64,000 nucleotides of DNA from Rhizobium sp. Leaf262 (lineage in GTDB: Bacteria > Pseudomonadota > Alphaproteobacteria > Rhizobiales > Rhizobiaceae): assembly GCF_001422245.1 (NCBI RefSeq), contig NZ_LMMM01000008.1, positions 1-64,000 on the forward strand, read 5' to 3'. Position numbers and translations under genes: made by a program. The notes beneath the pieces are model-generated. The model worked only from the letters and a program-made list of their open reading frames with translations, ran no database searches and was not told the origin of the DNA. Of the stretch, positions 32,871 to 41,391 are shown one piece after another; position 1 is the first letter of the stretch, and each line of letters begins with the position of its first letter.

Positions 32871-34013
32871 TCAGTCGGCCTTGAGGCAGGGCGAGACGAA
32901 GAGCGAGCGGTCGAGAGTGCCCTTGATCGTCTTGGCCGCGACCAGCAGCCACATGCAGACAAGTGCTATAACAAGAACCGCGCCAAGGATTGCGATAGAC
33001 GACATCGGCACCATCGTTGAGAGACGAAGCGTGGCGACGGCAAACACGCCAAGCGGGAAGGTATAGCCCCACCAGCCGATATTGAATGGCAGGCCCTCGC
33101 GAAGGTAGCGCAGGGTGATCAGGACAGCAGTCGCCAGCCACCAGATGCCGTAGCCCCACAGGAGGATCGCGCCGAGGAAGCTGGCGCCACCGAAGGCCGG
33201 AGCAACGCTCGCCAATCCATTCGCCGACAACACGGCGGGTCCGGTCTGGCTCATGACGAGAAGACCAAGGGCACCGGTTCCGATCGGGCCGAGAGCCAGC
33301 CAACTCGAGGCGGCCATGTTGACATGCGGAAGCTTGTGGACCGCCATGCGCAGGAAAAGGATCACAAGCACGCTCATGGCCAGCGGAACCGAGCAGGCCC
33401 ATAGCACCAGGCTGGTCATCAGCACCGTCAACTGCGTTTGAGCGTCGGCGATGTGGGGCAAAAGCAGGCCACCGCTGACGGCCGCCACCTCGCTCGCCAC
33501 GATCGGCAGCAGCCATACCGCCGTCATTTGGTCGATCGAGTGCGATTGGCGCGTGAACATCATGAACGGGATTGCAAGACCGCAGGCCAGCGACAGTGTG
33601 ACGTCGATCCACCACAGCGTCGTTGCGATTGCCACCGCCGTGTCGCCGATATGCGGGATGCCATAGATCAGGAAGCCATTTATAATCGTGGCCAGTCCCA
33701 TCGGGATGCAGCCAAAAAACATCGACACGACAGAATGCGAGAAGACGCGGCTTGCCTCATGAGAATAGAGCAGCCAGCGTGCAGTGTAGAGCGTTGTGCA
33801 GATGGCAAACAACAGGATATTGAAGAGCCAAAGCGCCTGACCGATCGCGAAAAGCCACGGATGCCCAGGAAACTGTGCGAGAGCGACCGAAAGGATGCCG
33901 GTGCCCATCGTGGTCGCGAACCAATTTGGCGTAAAGTTCCGTATGACATGGCCTTGCATAGGAACATCCGGAGCTGGCGCTACCGGCTTCTTGAAGGCAA
34001 CAATCTTGTGCAT
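32871..34013 (-). CDS. TDT-family (TehA/SLAC1-like) anion transporter
   Basis: A 380-residue protein with ten membrane helices. The opening NFTPNWFATTMGTGILSVAL is the signature of the tellurite-resistance/dicarboxylate transporter (TDT) family, which includes TehA, malate permease Mae1, sulfite pump SSU1 and plant SLAC1 anion channels. The second half includes GLPFNIGWWGYTFPLGVFAVAT, also conserved. AGGAG precedes ATG 34013. With a malate dehydrogenase and a LysR regulator near by, a C4-dicarboxylate or other anion substrate is plausible but unproven. Confidence 0.8.
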   Translation of the reverse strand: MHKIVAFKKPVAPAPDVPMQGHVIRNFTPNWFATTMGTGILSVALAQFPGHPWLFAIGQALWLFNILLFAICTTLYTARWLLYSHEASRVFSHSVVSMFFGCIPMGLATIINGFLIYGIPHIGDTAVAIATTLWWIDVTLSLACGLAIPFMMFTRQSHSIDQMTAVWLLPIVASEVAAVSGGLLLPHIADAQTQLTVLMTSLVLWACSVPLAMSVLVILFLRMAVHKLPHVNMAASSWLALGPIGTGALGLLVMSQTGPAVLSANGLASVAPAFGGASFLGAILLWGYGIWWLATAVLITLRYLREGLPFNIGWWGYTFPLGVFAVATLRLSTMVPMSSIAILGAVLVIALVCMWLLVAAKTIKGTLDRSLFVSPCLKAD

Positions 34014-34076
34014 CGAATTTCTCCTGATCGTTGAGGAGAAAATACGTGGGTACATCGATCAGTTCCAACGTATAGT

Positions 34077-34703
34077 TCAGGATATTTCGATCGCCGTTTT
34101 CGATCGATCGAGTTTTGCGGCGGCAACTTCGAAAGCCGCGTGAAGGCGGTCGCGCAGCGTCGGCGAGGTATTGATCAGCGTCGGACTCGGATGGGGGCAG
34201 AGGATCACCTCGAGGCCGGCATCCACCAATACCCCTTCAGCACCGCTCGCCACCGCGCCCGCCAGGATGGCGACACGTAGGTTCGGCAGCAGCGGCAGGA
34301 GGCCTGCAAGTCCCATGATGCCCTCGCGCCGCTCGCTGGCCACGATCGAGCTTCGGGTTGCGCGGACCCACGGGACCGTATTCCACAGAACGATGTCTCG
34401 GCGCGATATCCCTGCGCCAGTCAGTGCCTTGCGCAGGTTCTTCGCCGTGCCGGTCGGGTTATCGATCGAAACGAAACGCTGGCCGCGTTCAACCGGACTT
34501 GGTCCAGGCGTCTCCAAAAGGATCAGCAGTCTTGCGCTGATACCGCCATCGTAGGGATCGAAGTTCGGCATATCCCGGTCGGAGTTAAGCTGAAGGTGCT
34601 CCCGGAAGGCGTTCAATGGCTGCATATGCGCGCTGTCAAGCGCGGCCAACCGCTCCTCGCGTCGATGCTCGTGCCAGAGCGTATCAGGTCCGCGATAGGT
34701 CAT
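34077..34703 (-). CDS. Uracil-DNA glycosylase-like protein
   Basis: A 208-residue protein of the UDG superfamily. Visible landmarks are ARLLILLETPGP (place of the water-activating motif), IVLWNTVPW (motif with the Asn), and CPHPSPTLINT (His-Pro-Ser leucine-loop motif). It would remove uracil or a related base from DNA, or it could be one of the family members of unknown activity. It lies six bases after LysR on the same strand, likely co-transcribed, which is an unusual partnership. Confidence 0.75.
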   Translation of the reverse strand: MTYRGPDTLWHEHRREERLAALDSAHMQPLNAFREHLQLNSDRDMPNFDPYDGGISARLLILLETPGPSPVERGQRFVSIDNPTGTAKNLRKALTGAGISRRDIVLWNTVPWVRATRSSIVASERREGIMGLAGLLPLLPNLRVAILAGAVASGAEGVLVDAGLEVILCPHPSPTLINTSPTLRDRLHAAFEVAAAKLDRSKTAIEIS

Positions 34704-34708
34704 CGTGT

Positions 34709-35587
34709 CTATTCCGACAACAGGGCTTCGAACGCATCGGCCGCCTTGGAGCGATACCGCTCCTTATGCCGGAGCAGGAAGAATGGGCGCGGAAGCGGAG
34801 AAGCATTGGCCTCGACCAGCAGGCCGCTGTTGAGTTCGGTCTGGGCAGCACTTCGCGATGTCAGTGTTGCCCCCATGCCGGCCTCGACTGCGCCGAGCAC
34901 GGCCTCGTTTCCGGGCAGGACAATTGCAACGTTCAACGCCTGCAGCTTCAATTTCTCTTTCGTCATCATCGTCTCGAAGGCGAGCCGTGTTCCCGATCCG
35001 GGTTCGCGAAGAACCCATGTCGCGTCTTCAAAATCGGCCTTTCCGAGCTTTTTGCCTTTGGCCCATGGATGAGTTGGCGACACGACGAGGATCATCTCAT
35101 CCGTGGCGATCATGCGCGACGACAAGGCCGGTCTGTCGACCGCGCCCTCTACAACGCCGAGCTCAACCCGCCCTGCCTCAACCGCGTCGCCTACCGCCTC
35201 GGTATTGCCGATCCCGACGTCGAGACCGAGACCAGGATAGCGTGTGTGAAACTTCGCTAGCCTGGAGGGCAGCCAATAGGCGCCAACAGTCTGGCTCGCC
35301 ATAACCGACAATTCCCCGCGCAAAAGTCCCGCCAGGTCGCTTAGTGCAGACTCGGCGGCTTTCGCTTCGGCCAAGACCTGAAGTGCATGTTCGAGAAAGA
35401 TCGTTCCGGTTTGGTTTAGGACGATAGAACGTCCGATCCGGTCGAACAAAGCCACGCCGTGGCGCTCCTCAAGCGCGATGACCGCAGCACTGACGGCCGA
35501 CTGCGTCATGTTCATCGCTTTGGCAGCCTTGGTGATATGCTGTTGGCGGGCGACTTCGGCGAAGATGCGCAACTGGTCGAGGGTCAT
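34709..35587 (-). CDS. LysR-family transcriptional regulator
   Basis: A 292-residue LysR regulator. Residues 1-60 are the winged helix (MTLDQLRIFAEVARQQHITKAAKAMNMTQSAVSAAVIALE). From ~90 on is the effector-binding domain (LSVMASQTVGAYWLPSRLAKFHTRYPGL ...), close to the CysB/CbbR-like subgroup that senses sulfur compounds or metabolites. It is divergent from the AcfC-like gene with ~130 bp between starts, so it most likely controls AcfC-malate dehydrogenase, and perhaps its own operon with the UDG-like gene. Confidence 0.9.
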   Translation of the reverse strand: MTLDQLRIFAEVARQQHITKAAKAMNMTQSAVSAAVIALEERHGVALFDRIGRSIVLNQTGTIFLEHALQVLAEAKAAESALSDLAGLLRGELSVMASQTVGAYWLPSRLAKFHTRYPGLGLDVGIGNTEAVGDAVEAGRVELGVVEGAVDRPALSSRMIATDEMILVVSPTHPWAKGKKLGKADFEDATWVLREPGSGTRLAFETMMTKEKLKLQALNVAIVLPGNEAVLGAVEAGMGATLTSRSAAQTELNSGLLVEANASPLPRPFFLLRHKERYRSKAADAFEALLSE

Positions 35588-35714
35588 GAGGATAGCAGCC
35601 TTGAATTTGCTCCGAGTTATAATCGATTTTTCCGAATGTTCGTAGCAAAATTATGCGATGGAACTGATGCTGGATCCCGCTAGTTTCCTTCCAACCAGAC
35701 ACGGAGGAAATACC

Positions 35715-36476
35715 ATGCTGAAATCCATCATCACCGGCGCGGCGATGCTTTTCGCCACGACAGCACCAACGCTTGCCGCCGATATCCACGTCTATGGTCC
35801 CGGTGGACCATTCCCTGCCATGAAGGAGGCGGCAGCCGCCTTCGAGAAAAGCTCCGGCAACAAGGTGATCGTCACCGCCGGCCCGACGCCGCAATGGATC
35901 AGCAACGCTAAAGACAACTCTGACCTGATCTTCAGCGGCTCCGAGACGATGATGTCGGATTTCGTGAAGGCGATGGACGGCCAGATCAAGGACGCTGATG
36001 TCGTGCCGCTCTACCTGCGCCCATCCGCGATCCTGGTGCGTCCGGGGAACCCGGAGAAGATCACCGGCCTCGCTGATCTCTTCAAACCCGGCCATAAGGT
36101 GCTTGTCGTCAATGGTGCCGGGCAGAACGGTCTTTGGGAAGACATGGCCGGCCGGACCGGTGACATCGAGAAGGTGAAGGCCCTTCGCGCCAACATCAGG
36201 ACCTTTGCCGCCAACAGTGCCGAAGCCAAGAAGGCCTGGACCGAGGACAAGTCCTTCGATGCCTGGATCATCTGGAATATCTGGCAGGTCGCCAACCCAG
36301 AACTCGCAGACGTCGTAGAGGTCGAACCGGACTATCGCATCTACCGAGACACCGGGATCGTGCTGACCGAGCGCGGAGGCAAGAATGCCGACGCCAAGGC
36401 GTTTTCGCAATTCCTTCAGGGCACCGAGGCCAAGGCGATCTTTGCCAAGGCCGGCTGGACCACGCCCTCGAAATAA
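35715..36476 (+). CDS. AcfC-like periplasmic binding protein
   Basis: A 253-residue exported binding protein. The signal peptide (MLKSIITGAAMLFATTAPTLAA) is followed by DIHVYGPGGPFPAMKEAAAAFEKSSG, the hallmark of the AcfC group related to molybdate/sulfate-binding ModA. WIIWNIWQVANPELADVVEVEPDYRIYRDTGIVLTERG completes the two-lobe fold. GGAGG precedes ATG 35715. There is no ABC permease next to it, so it may act as a receptor or serve a distant transporter. It probably forms an operon with malate dehydrogenase. Confidence 0.8.
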   Translation: MLKSIITGAAMLFATTAPTLAADIHVYGPGGPFPAMKEAAAAFEKSSGNKVIVTAGPTPQWISNAKDNSDLIFSGSETMMSDFVKAMDGQIKDADVVPLYLRPSAILVRPGNPEKITGLADLFKPGHKVLVVNGAGQNGLWEDMAGRTGDIEKVKALRANIRTFAANSAEAKKAWTEDKSFDAWIIWNIWQVANPELADVVEVEPDYRIYRDTGIVLTERGGKNADAKAFSQFLQGTEAKAIFAKAGWTTPSK

Positions 36477-36500
36477 CCCTATCCCGTCTCCGGAAAGATA

Positions 36501-37478
36501 ATGACAATGCAATCCACTCCCAAAAAGATCGCCGTGACCGGTGCTGCCGGCCAGATCTGCTATTCCCTGCTGTTTCGATTGGCGAATGGCGACCTTTATG
36601 GCAAGTCGCAGCCGATCGAACTGCGGCTGCTCGATTTGCCTCAAGCCCAGGACGCCGTACGCGGCGTCGTCATGGAACTGGAAGACTGCGCCTTTCCGCT
36701 GCTGCACAACATCGTCACGACCGACGATCCTCGGCAAGCGTTTGACGGTGTCGACGCAGCGTTTTTGGTCGGGTCCCGGCCGCGGTCAAAGGGAATGGAA
36801 CGGCGAGACCTGCTTGCAGCGAATGCAGAGATCTTTAAGGTGCAGGGGAGGGCGATCAACGAGGTCGCCGGACGACAAGCTAGAATTCTGGTCGTTGGCA
36901 ATCCGGCCAACACCAACGCTTCCATCCTGATCGCCAATGCGCCAGACTTTAACCCAAGGCAGGTCAGCTCGATGATCCGGCTTGATCACAACAGGGCGTT
37001 GACCCAACTGGCGCGCAAGGCCGGCTGTGGCGTCGGCGACATCGACAGGCTCGTGGTCTGGGGCAATCACTCGCCGACCATGTTTGCCGACTGGACCTAC
37101 GCAACGGCTGCCGGCAGGCCCTTATCCGAGACCATCGGCGACGACCATTGGTACAAGGAGGTGCTGATCCGTGAGGTCGCAAGGCGGGGCACTACGATCA
37201 TAGAGGCGCGGGGCGCGTCCTCTGCAGCATCTGCCGCCAATGCAGCGATCGATCAGATGCGTGATTGGATGTGTGGTACAGATGGGCGCTGGACATCGAT
37301 GGCTGTTATATCGCAGGGGCAGTATGGCATACCGGAAGGGCTGGTGTGTGGCGTACCTGTGATGTGCAAGGACGGTGACTATAGCGTCGTTGAAGGTCTC
37401 GATCTGGACGGGTTTCAGAAAAGTATGCTGGACAAAACGATAGAAGAGCTTGTCGGCGAGCGCGACGCTTTATCCTGA
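36501..37478 (+). CDS. mdh: NAD-dependent malate dehydrogenase
   Basis: A 325-residue enzyme interconverting malate and oxaloacetate. The Rossmann start [23 protein letters not shown], the Asp of LRLLDLPQA (NAD specificity), the substrate Arg in [39 protein letters not shown] with its Arg, and [15 protein letters not shown] with the catalytic His are all present. It is of the type found as cytosolic MDH, unlike the lactate-dehydrogenase-like MDH of the rhizobial citric acid cycle. It is likely an accessory second copy. It follows the AcfC-like gene by 24 bases. Confidence 0.9.
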   Translation: MTMQSTPKKIAVTGAAGQICYSLLFRLANGDLYGKSQPIELRLLDLPQAQDAVRGVVMELEDCAFPLLHNIVTTDDPRQAFDGVDAAFLVGSRPRSKGMERRDLLAANAEIFKVQGRAINEVAGRQARILVVGNPANTNASILIANAPDFNPRQVSSMIRLDHNRALTQLARKAGCGVGDIDRLVVWGNHSPTMFADWTYATAAGRPLSETIGDDHWYKEVLIREVARRGTTIIEARGASSAASAANAAIDQMRDWMCGTDGRWTSMAVISQGQYGIPEGLVCGVPVMCKDGDYSVVEGLDLDGFQKSMLDKTIEELVGERDALS

Positions 37479-37525
37479 TATCGCGGGATGCGGAGGCTGG
37501 CACAAAAGATGTGCGGAGATTGCAC

Positions 37526-37557
37526 GCCTATTCTCCGCCTAATTTTGGAGAATAGGC
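37526..37557. terminator. Strong hairpin after mdh
   Basis: GCCTATTCTCC and GGAGAATAGGC are perfect 11-bp arms with a 10-base loop, about 50 bases after the mdh stop. There is no T run, so termination efficiency is uncertain. It may also protect the transcript end. Confidence 0.5.
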
Positions 37558-37592
37558 GCCAGCCTCAGAAGAGGCGAATGCCACCACGACGA

Positions 37593-38140
37593 TCAGCGAG
37601 CTGCAGTTTGACGGGCCGGTTCGATTTTATCTTTCATAATCCGCTTTGACCGCCGAATGGGAAGGACGAAGCCCTCATCCAGATAGGCGTCGTCGGGAAT
37701 GAAGCGCTCGAACAAGCGTATCCGGCTGGAAACCGAGTCGGTAGAACTGCGATCAAATCTCGTCGCCAAGGCCATTTCGGCGGATTGTTCGTCGCAAGGA
37801 TATTCGCCACTGTACCGATAGAACGATTGATTATCTGTTCAAAGTATTGCGCTTCAATTGTCACCGGCACCTTGGACGCCCGCCGCAGGTCATAAGCGCA
37901 AGAGGTGCAGACATGCTGGCCGACAAGCCGTGGCTGAGCGAAGGCAGTAATTCCGCGGTGGCACGTGGGCAACGGTCGCGTAATCCGCACCCGTGGATAA
38001 ACCAGGAGATTCTAGTCGCGTGTCGCCATCGCCTCCGAAAATATGGGGCTGATCAGAACCGAGGCACGCAGGACAGAATTGCAGCCACGTCGAAGCAGCA
38101 CGACGGGCTTTGATGACCATTGGTAGCGGCATGTGTCTGT
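37593..38140 (-). pseudogene. tniQ remnant of an older transposon
   Basis: Several frames on the minus strand together resemble the TniQ protein encoded at 42671-43552: STWLQFCPACLGSDQPHIF (compare STWLQYCPQCLAGDEHPYF), HVCTSCAYDLRRASKVPVTIEAQY (compare HFCVHCGFDLRKASRVIVSVAAH) and SRIRLFERF. The zinc-binding Cys pairs are still visible, but frames shift several times and the first ~100 codons are missing. It is clearly dead, and lies beside a transposon end of another type (38199-38355). Confidence 0.75.
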
Positions 38141-38198
38141 AATCACATGGCTGCAAGGCCATTGACGACAATCGGTCTCTCGCAAATCCAATGAGGCG

Positions 38199-38355
38199 TG
38201 GCCGTAAACAGCCATATTTTCCTGGCGGCGAATCTCACATTAAGTGCCAAAGAGAAGCCAGAGTCTCAAATTAAATGCCAAGTCTCAAATTAAGTGCCGG
38301 GCTATCTTACTGAAACTGTTAGGACTGGAATCTCACGATTAAATGCAAAACGACA
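38199..38355 (-). mobile_element. Transposon end with repeated transposase-site motifs
   Basis: The right tip, CGATTAAATGCAAAACGACA, is preceded inwards by direct repeats of TCTCAAATTAA(A/G)TGCC at about 38270-38300 and a similar copy at 38237. Several copies next to the tip are typical of Tn7/Tn5053-like ends. The same end is found at 59837-59976 and in short form at both ends of 10890-11141. It belongs with the tniQ remnant and marks an older element, decayed inside the 23-kb one. Confidence 0.65.
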
Positions 38356-38400
38356 CCTTCAACATCGTGCATTCCTCCCCCTTGAAGTTTTTTGACGGTC

Positions 38401-38838
38401 TTAAGCCCTGTAGGCGACGAGCACGGCTCCTCCCGCGATCATCACGACACCGAGCCAGTTCGGCAGGGTCAGACGTTCACCGAGGAACAGCACAGCGAAA
38501 ATGGACACGAACACCACGGACAGCTTGTCGATCGGCGCGACGCGGGCGGCGTCACCAAGCTTCAGCGCCCGGAAGTAGCAAATCCAGGATGCGCCCGTGG
38601 CAAAACCGGAAAGTACAAGAAATAGCCAGCTTCTGGTCGAGACCGTCGACGGCTCCTGCCAATTTCCGGTGATATAGACCATCGCGCCAGCGGCCAGCAG
38701 GATGACGATGGTGCGAATGAAGGTGGCGAAGTCGGAATTGACGTTTTCGACGCCGATCTTGGCGAAGATCGCCGTCAGGGCTGCAAAGCCGGCCGAAAGG
38801 AGGGCCCAGAACGGCCAGCTTGTAAGGAAGATTTTCAT
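38401..38838 (-). CDS. EamA-family membrane protein
   Basis: A 145-residue protein, one EamA repeat of four to five helices (MKIFLTSWPFWALLSAGFAALTAIFAKIGVENVNSDFATFIRTIVI ... GVVMIAGGAVLVAYRA). It is the half-size form of drug/metabolite transporters that works as a dimer. It overlaps the stop of crcB by four bases and ends the fluoride operon. The same crcB-eamA pair is present, decayed, at 26278-26927, so the two genes travel together. A role in fluoride or cation export is inferred from context only. Confidence 0.85.
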   Translation of the reverse strand: MKIFLTSWPFWALLSAGFAALTAIFAKIGVENVNSDFATFIRTIVILLAAGAMVYITGNWQEPSTVSTRSWLFLVLSGFATGASWICYFRALKLGDAARVAPIDKLSVVFVSIFAVLFLGERLTLPNWLGVVMIAGGAVLVAYRA

Positions 38839-39224
38839 GCGGCTTGTCCATGTCCGGCCATCCGGATCAGCATGAGGCCGACAAAAAGTCCCGCCATCGA
38901 CAGGACCAGCGAAAGAGCGACATATCCGGCAGCAACATCCCATTGCCCGCGTTCCCACAGGGTAACGGCATCTAGCGAGAAAGTCGAAAAGGTGGTGAAT
39001 CCGCCAAGTAGCCCGGTTGTCAGAAACAGGCGCAACTCCTGCGGCAGGCCAGAGCGAAACACGAAAAATTCCGTGAGCAGGCCCATGACGACGGAGCCGA
39101 CAACATTGACGGTGAGTGTGCCGTAGGGAAAGCCGAAGCCGAACAGGCGCGCCGCTCCCATGTTGACGGCGTGCCGGAAAACACCACCGATACCTGCGCC
39201 AAGGAAAACGATCAGATAAACCAA
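38835..39224 (-). CDS. crcB: Fluoride channel CrcB (Fluc)
   Basis: A 129-residue four-helix Fluc channel that lets fluoride leave the cell as a dual-topology dimer. Family marks are GAGIGGVFRHAVN (with the conserved Arg), PYGTLTVNVVGSVVMG (Asn facing the pore) and GFTTFSTFSLDAV (the Phe-box/Na-site TTFST motif). I use the TTG at 39224 because GGAGG lies seven bases before it. Upstream codons to 39293 have no support. It follows the CLC gene by 13 bases and is under the same riboswitch. Confidence 0.92.
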   Translation of the reverse strand: MVYLIVFLGAGIGGVFRHAVNMGAARLFGFGFPYGTLTVNVVGSVVMGLLTEFFVFRSGLPQELRLFLTTGLLGGFTTFSTFSLDAVTLWERGQWDVAAGYVALSLVLSMAGLFVGLMLIRMAGHGQAA

Positions 39225-39237
39225 GATCGCGCCTCCT

Positions 39238-41055
39238 TCAGGATGTCGTGACCTTGAGCGCTTCTGCCGCCTCAACGTCGTGATGGACGACATCCCACTG
39301 TTCCAGGTGCTTGTAGACGATCACCTTGTGTTTCAGCAGCGCGCCATGGGTCCGGCAGAATTCCTCAAGCTGGTCGCGTGATGCAATCATCTCGACGCAC
39401 ATAGTCAGATCCGGATTGGGGATCTCGAAGCCCTCGTCCTGAAGCTTACCGCTGTTCGAATAGCCAAAATGCGTATGGTGCGCGACGGCATTCATGATGC
39501 CGGCCGACTTCGCCTGCAGGACCAATTCCCGGTAAAGAGGCTTCGATCCGAACCAACCGCCCTTGCCGGGCGCCTTCTCACGCGGCTTCATGTAGATACG
39601 GACCATGCCGATTTCGGTAGAATGCAGCTTGTGTTGCGTCACGACGGCGGGCCTTTCATTGAGTGTTGCGGTGGTAGCAAGTGACCGTAGACGGACCTTT
39701 CCGACGAGATCGCCGAGGCTCTGAGTCTGCATGTCACGCATGTGGCGAACCGAGATGTCGGGAGGAATATCGTTGGCGGCAGCCGTTTTCGGAACGCCGA
39801 CGCGCTGCGACAGGTAGATGCTGGAATGGCCACTGCACAGATAGGCAACGAAGCAGGCGACAGCGAGGTAGACCGAATAGGTGGCGCCGAAGAGCTCAAT
39901 CCCCATGATCATGCAAGCCAGCGGCGTATTAGTGGCGCCGGCGAAGACGGCCACGAAGCCAAGCGCCGCAAAAAGATCGACCGGTGCGCCGAGAACACCG
40001 GCCAGCGCACTGCCGAGACCTGCGCCGATGAAGAACAGCGGTGTGACCTCGCCGCCCTTGAAACCGGCGCTTAATGTGACGATCGTGAACAGCGCCTTCC
40101 AGGCCCAGCTCCAGTAATCCACGTGATCGGGAAGGAAAAAGCCAAGGATCGTCGCATCGTCGGGATTGGGCGACCAGACACCCAGACCGAGATATTCCCG
40201 CGTACCGAGCATGTAGACAAGGCCCAGCAATATCGCGCTGGCGAGCACCGGACGCAGCGGCGCATAGGGCAAGATCGCCTTGTAAGCTGATGATGCCAAA
40301 TGGGAAAGCTCGGCGAAGAAATGCGCGGCCAGACCAAAAGCCACGCCGGCAATGACCACCTTGAGCAGTAGGACCGCATCGAGGTGGAAGCCGACAGCTT
40401 CGCCAACGCCGCCGAGATAGGCGATGGCATAATGGGTGTGGCCGATCCCCCAGGCATGACAGGTCCAGTCGGCAACAATGGCGGCAAGCAAGGCGGGCAA
40501 CAAAGCCTCGTACTGCATGCGTCCGATGGTCAGCACCTCCAGCGCAAAGATCGCGCCGGCGATCGGCGTGCCGAAGACAGCGCCGAAGCCTGCGGCAATC
40601 CCTGCCATCAAGAGGATACGCACGTCGCCGGGCGCCAGTTTGAAGACTTTGCCAAAGGCGCTGGCAAGGCTGCCGCCGAGCTGGACTGCCGTGCCCTCGC
40701 GACCGGCCGAGCCGCCGACCAAATGGGTGAGCACCGTGGTCACAAGGATGAAGGGCGCCATGCGCAGCGGCACACCACCGCCCGGCTCGTGGATCTGGTC
40801 TACAATCAGGTTGTTGCCGGCTTCAGCCGACTTGCCGAATTTCTGGTAGGCCCAGACCATCGCAAAGCCTGCGACCGGCATGCCGTAGATCAGCCAGGGA
40901 AATTCGAAGCGAAGCTCGGTTGCCCTGTCGAGGCTCCACAGAAACACGGCAACGAGCGACCCGACGGCAACAGCCATCGGGACGACGATCAGGATCCATT
41001 TCGCGAGGCCGCGAACCTGGGCGATACGAAGACCGAAAAATGCAGAAAACGCCAT
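39238..41055 (-). CDS. CLC-type fluoride/proton antiporter with C-terminal DUF190
   Basis: A 605-residue protein. Residues ~15-430 are a CLC transporter: [21 protein letters not shown] with the gating Glu, [43 protein letters not shown] and [18 protein letters not shown]. Residues ~485-595 ([15 protein letters not shown] ... [33 protein letters not shown]) form a DUF190 domain, a fold often linked to CrcB. The fluoride riboswitch in its leader, and crcB directly downstream, identify it as a fluoride exporter of the CLC-F kind. GGAG ten bases before ATG 41055. Confidence 0.9.
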   Translation of the reverse strand: MAFSAFFGLRIAQVRGLAKWILIVVPMAVAVGSLVAVFLWSLDRATELRFEFPWLIYGMPVAGFAMVWAYQKFGKSAEAGNNLIVDQIHEPGGGVPLRMAPFILVTTVLTHLVGGSAGREGTAVQLGGSLASAFGKVFKLAPGDVRILLMAGIAAGFGAVFGTPIAGAIFALEVLTIGRMQYEALLPALLAAIVADWTCHAWGIGHTHYAIAYLGGVGEAVGFHLDAVLLLKVVIAGVAFGLAAHFFAELSHLASSAYKAILPYAPLRPVLASAILLGLVYMLGTREYLGLGVWSPNPDDATILGFFLPDHVDYWSWAWKALFTIVTLSAGFKGGEVTPLFFIGAGLGSALAGVLGAPVDLFAALGFVAVFAGATNTPLACMIMGIELFGATYSVYLAVACFVAYLCSGHSSIYLSQRVGVPKTAAANDIPPDISVRHMRDMQTQSLGDLVGKVRLRSLATTATLNERPAVVTQHKLHSTEIGMVRIYMKPREKAPGKGGWFGSKPLYRELVLQAKSAGIMNAVAHHTHFGYSNSGKLQDEGFEIPNPDLTMCVEMIASRDQLEEFCRTHGALLKHKVIVYKHLEQWDVVHHDVEAAEALKVTTS

Positions 41056-41121
41056 CAGATGGACGCTCCCGCAAGGTCACATTTCGTCTTGGAGGACAGG
41101 TACAGAATTCTAGGCACGACT

Positions 41122-41151
41122 CTACTCCTTCGCGTGTTGCGCGTTGAGTAG
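41122..41151 (-). promoter_or_regulatory. Expression-platform hairpin of the fluoride riboswitch
   Basis: CTACTC and GAGTAG pair around an inner CGCG-CAACA-CGCG hairpin. The 5' arm is the 3' end of the riboswitch aptamer (CTCCTAC), so pairing here competes with aptamer folding. It is the likely switch controlling CLC-crcB-eamA. Confidence 0.55.
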
Positions 41152-41210
41152 GAGTCATCAGCTTCATCGGGGAAGCGGTTCGGCGTAATGCCCGGCAGAA
41201 TCCATTACCG
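41148..41210 (-). promoter_or_regulatory. Fluoride riboswitch (crcB motif)
   Basis: Read on the minus strand, the leader of the CLC gene contains the conserved parts of the crcB RNA motif in order: GGTAATGGATTCTGCC, then CGCCGAACCGCT, then GCTGATGACTCCTAC. These correspond to the pseudoknotted aptamer that senses fluoride through Mg ions. It lies about 95 bases before the CLC start codon. Fluoride binding should switch on expression of CLC, crcB and eamA. Confidence 0.88.
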
Positions 41211-41246
41211 TTGTCACTTCAATAGCCAATTGATCCGAATAATGTC

Positions 41247-41274
41247 AATCCCACTCACCATGGTGAGCGGGATT
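41247..41274. terminator. Palindromic hairpin after nhaA
   Basis: AATCCCACTCACCA is followed directly by its near-perfect complement TGGTGAGCGGGATT. It lies about 120 bases after the nhaA stop and just upstream of the riboswitch, separating the two transcription units. There is no strong T run. Confidence 0.5.
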
Positions 41275-41391
41275 GCTTGGCACGCTGGCCACATCTTCGC
41301 CTGAACGCAGTTTTTTAAGTGATACCGATTTATCTCAGCACATATTTGGGGGTGCGGAGGTCGGAGAAGGTCGCGGGAGAGTAATAGCAAC

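Noticed and set aside
38200..38355. CRISPR array (short repeated units)
   Set aside because: The repeats are about 16 bp, irregularly spaced, next to a transposon tip, and without cas genes; they fit transposase-binding sites.
40384..41151. 255-codon plus-strand frame opposite the CLC gene and riboswitch
   Set aside because: His/Arg/Gly-rich shadow of the CLC frame; it also runs over the riboswitch.
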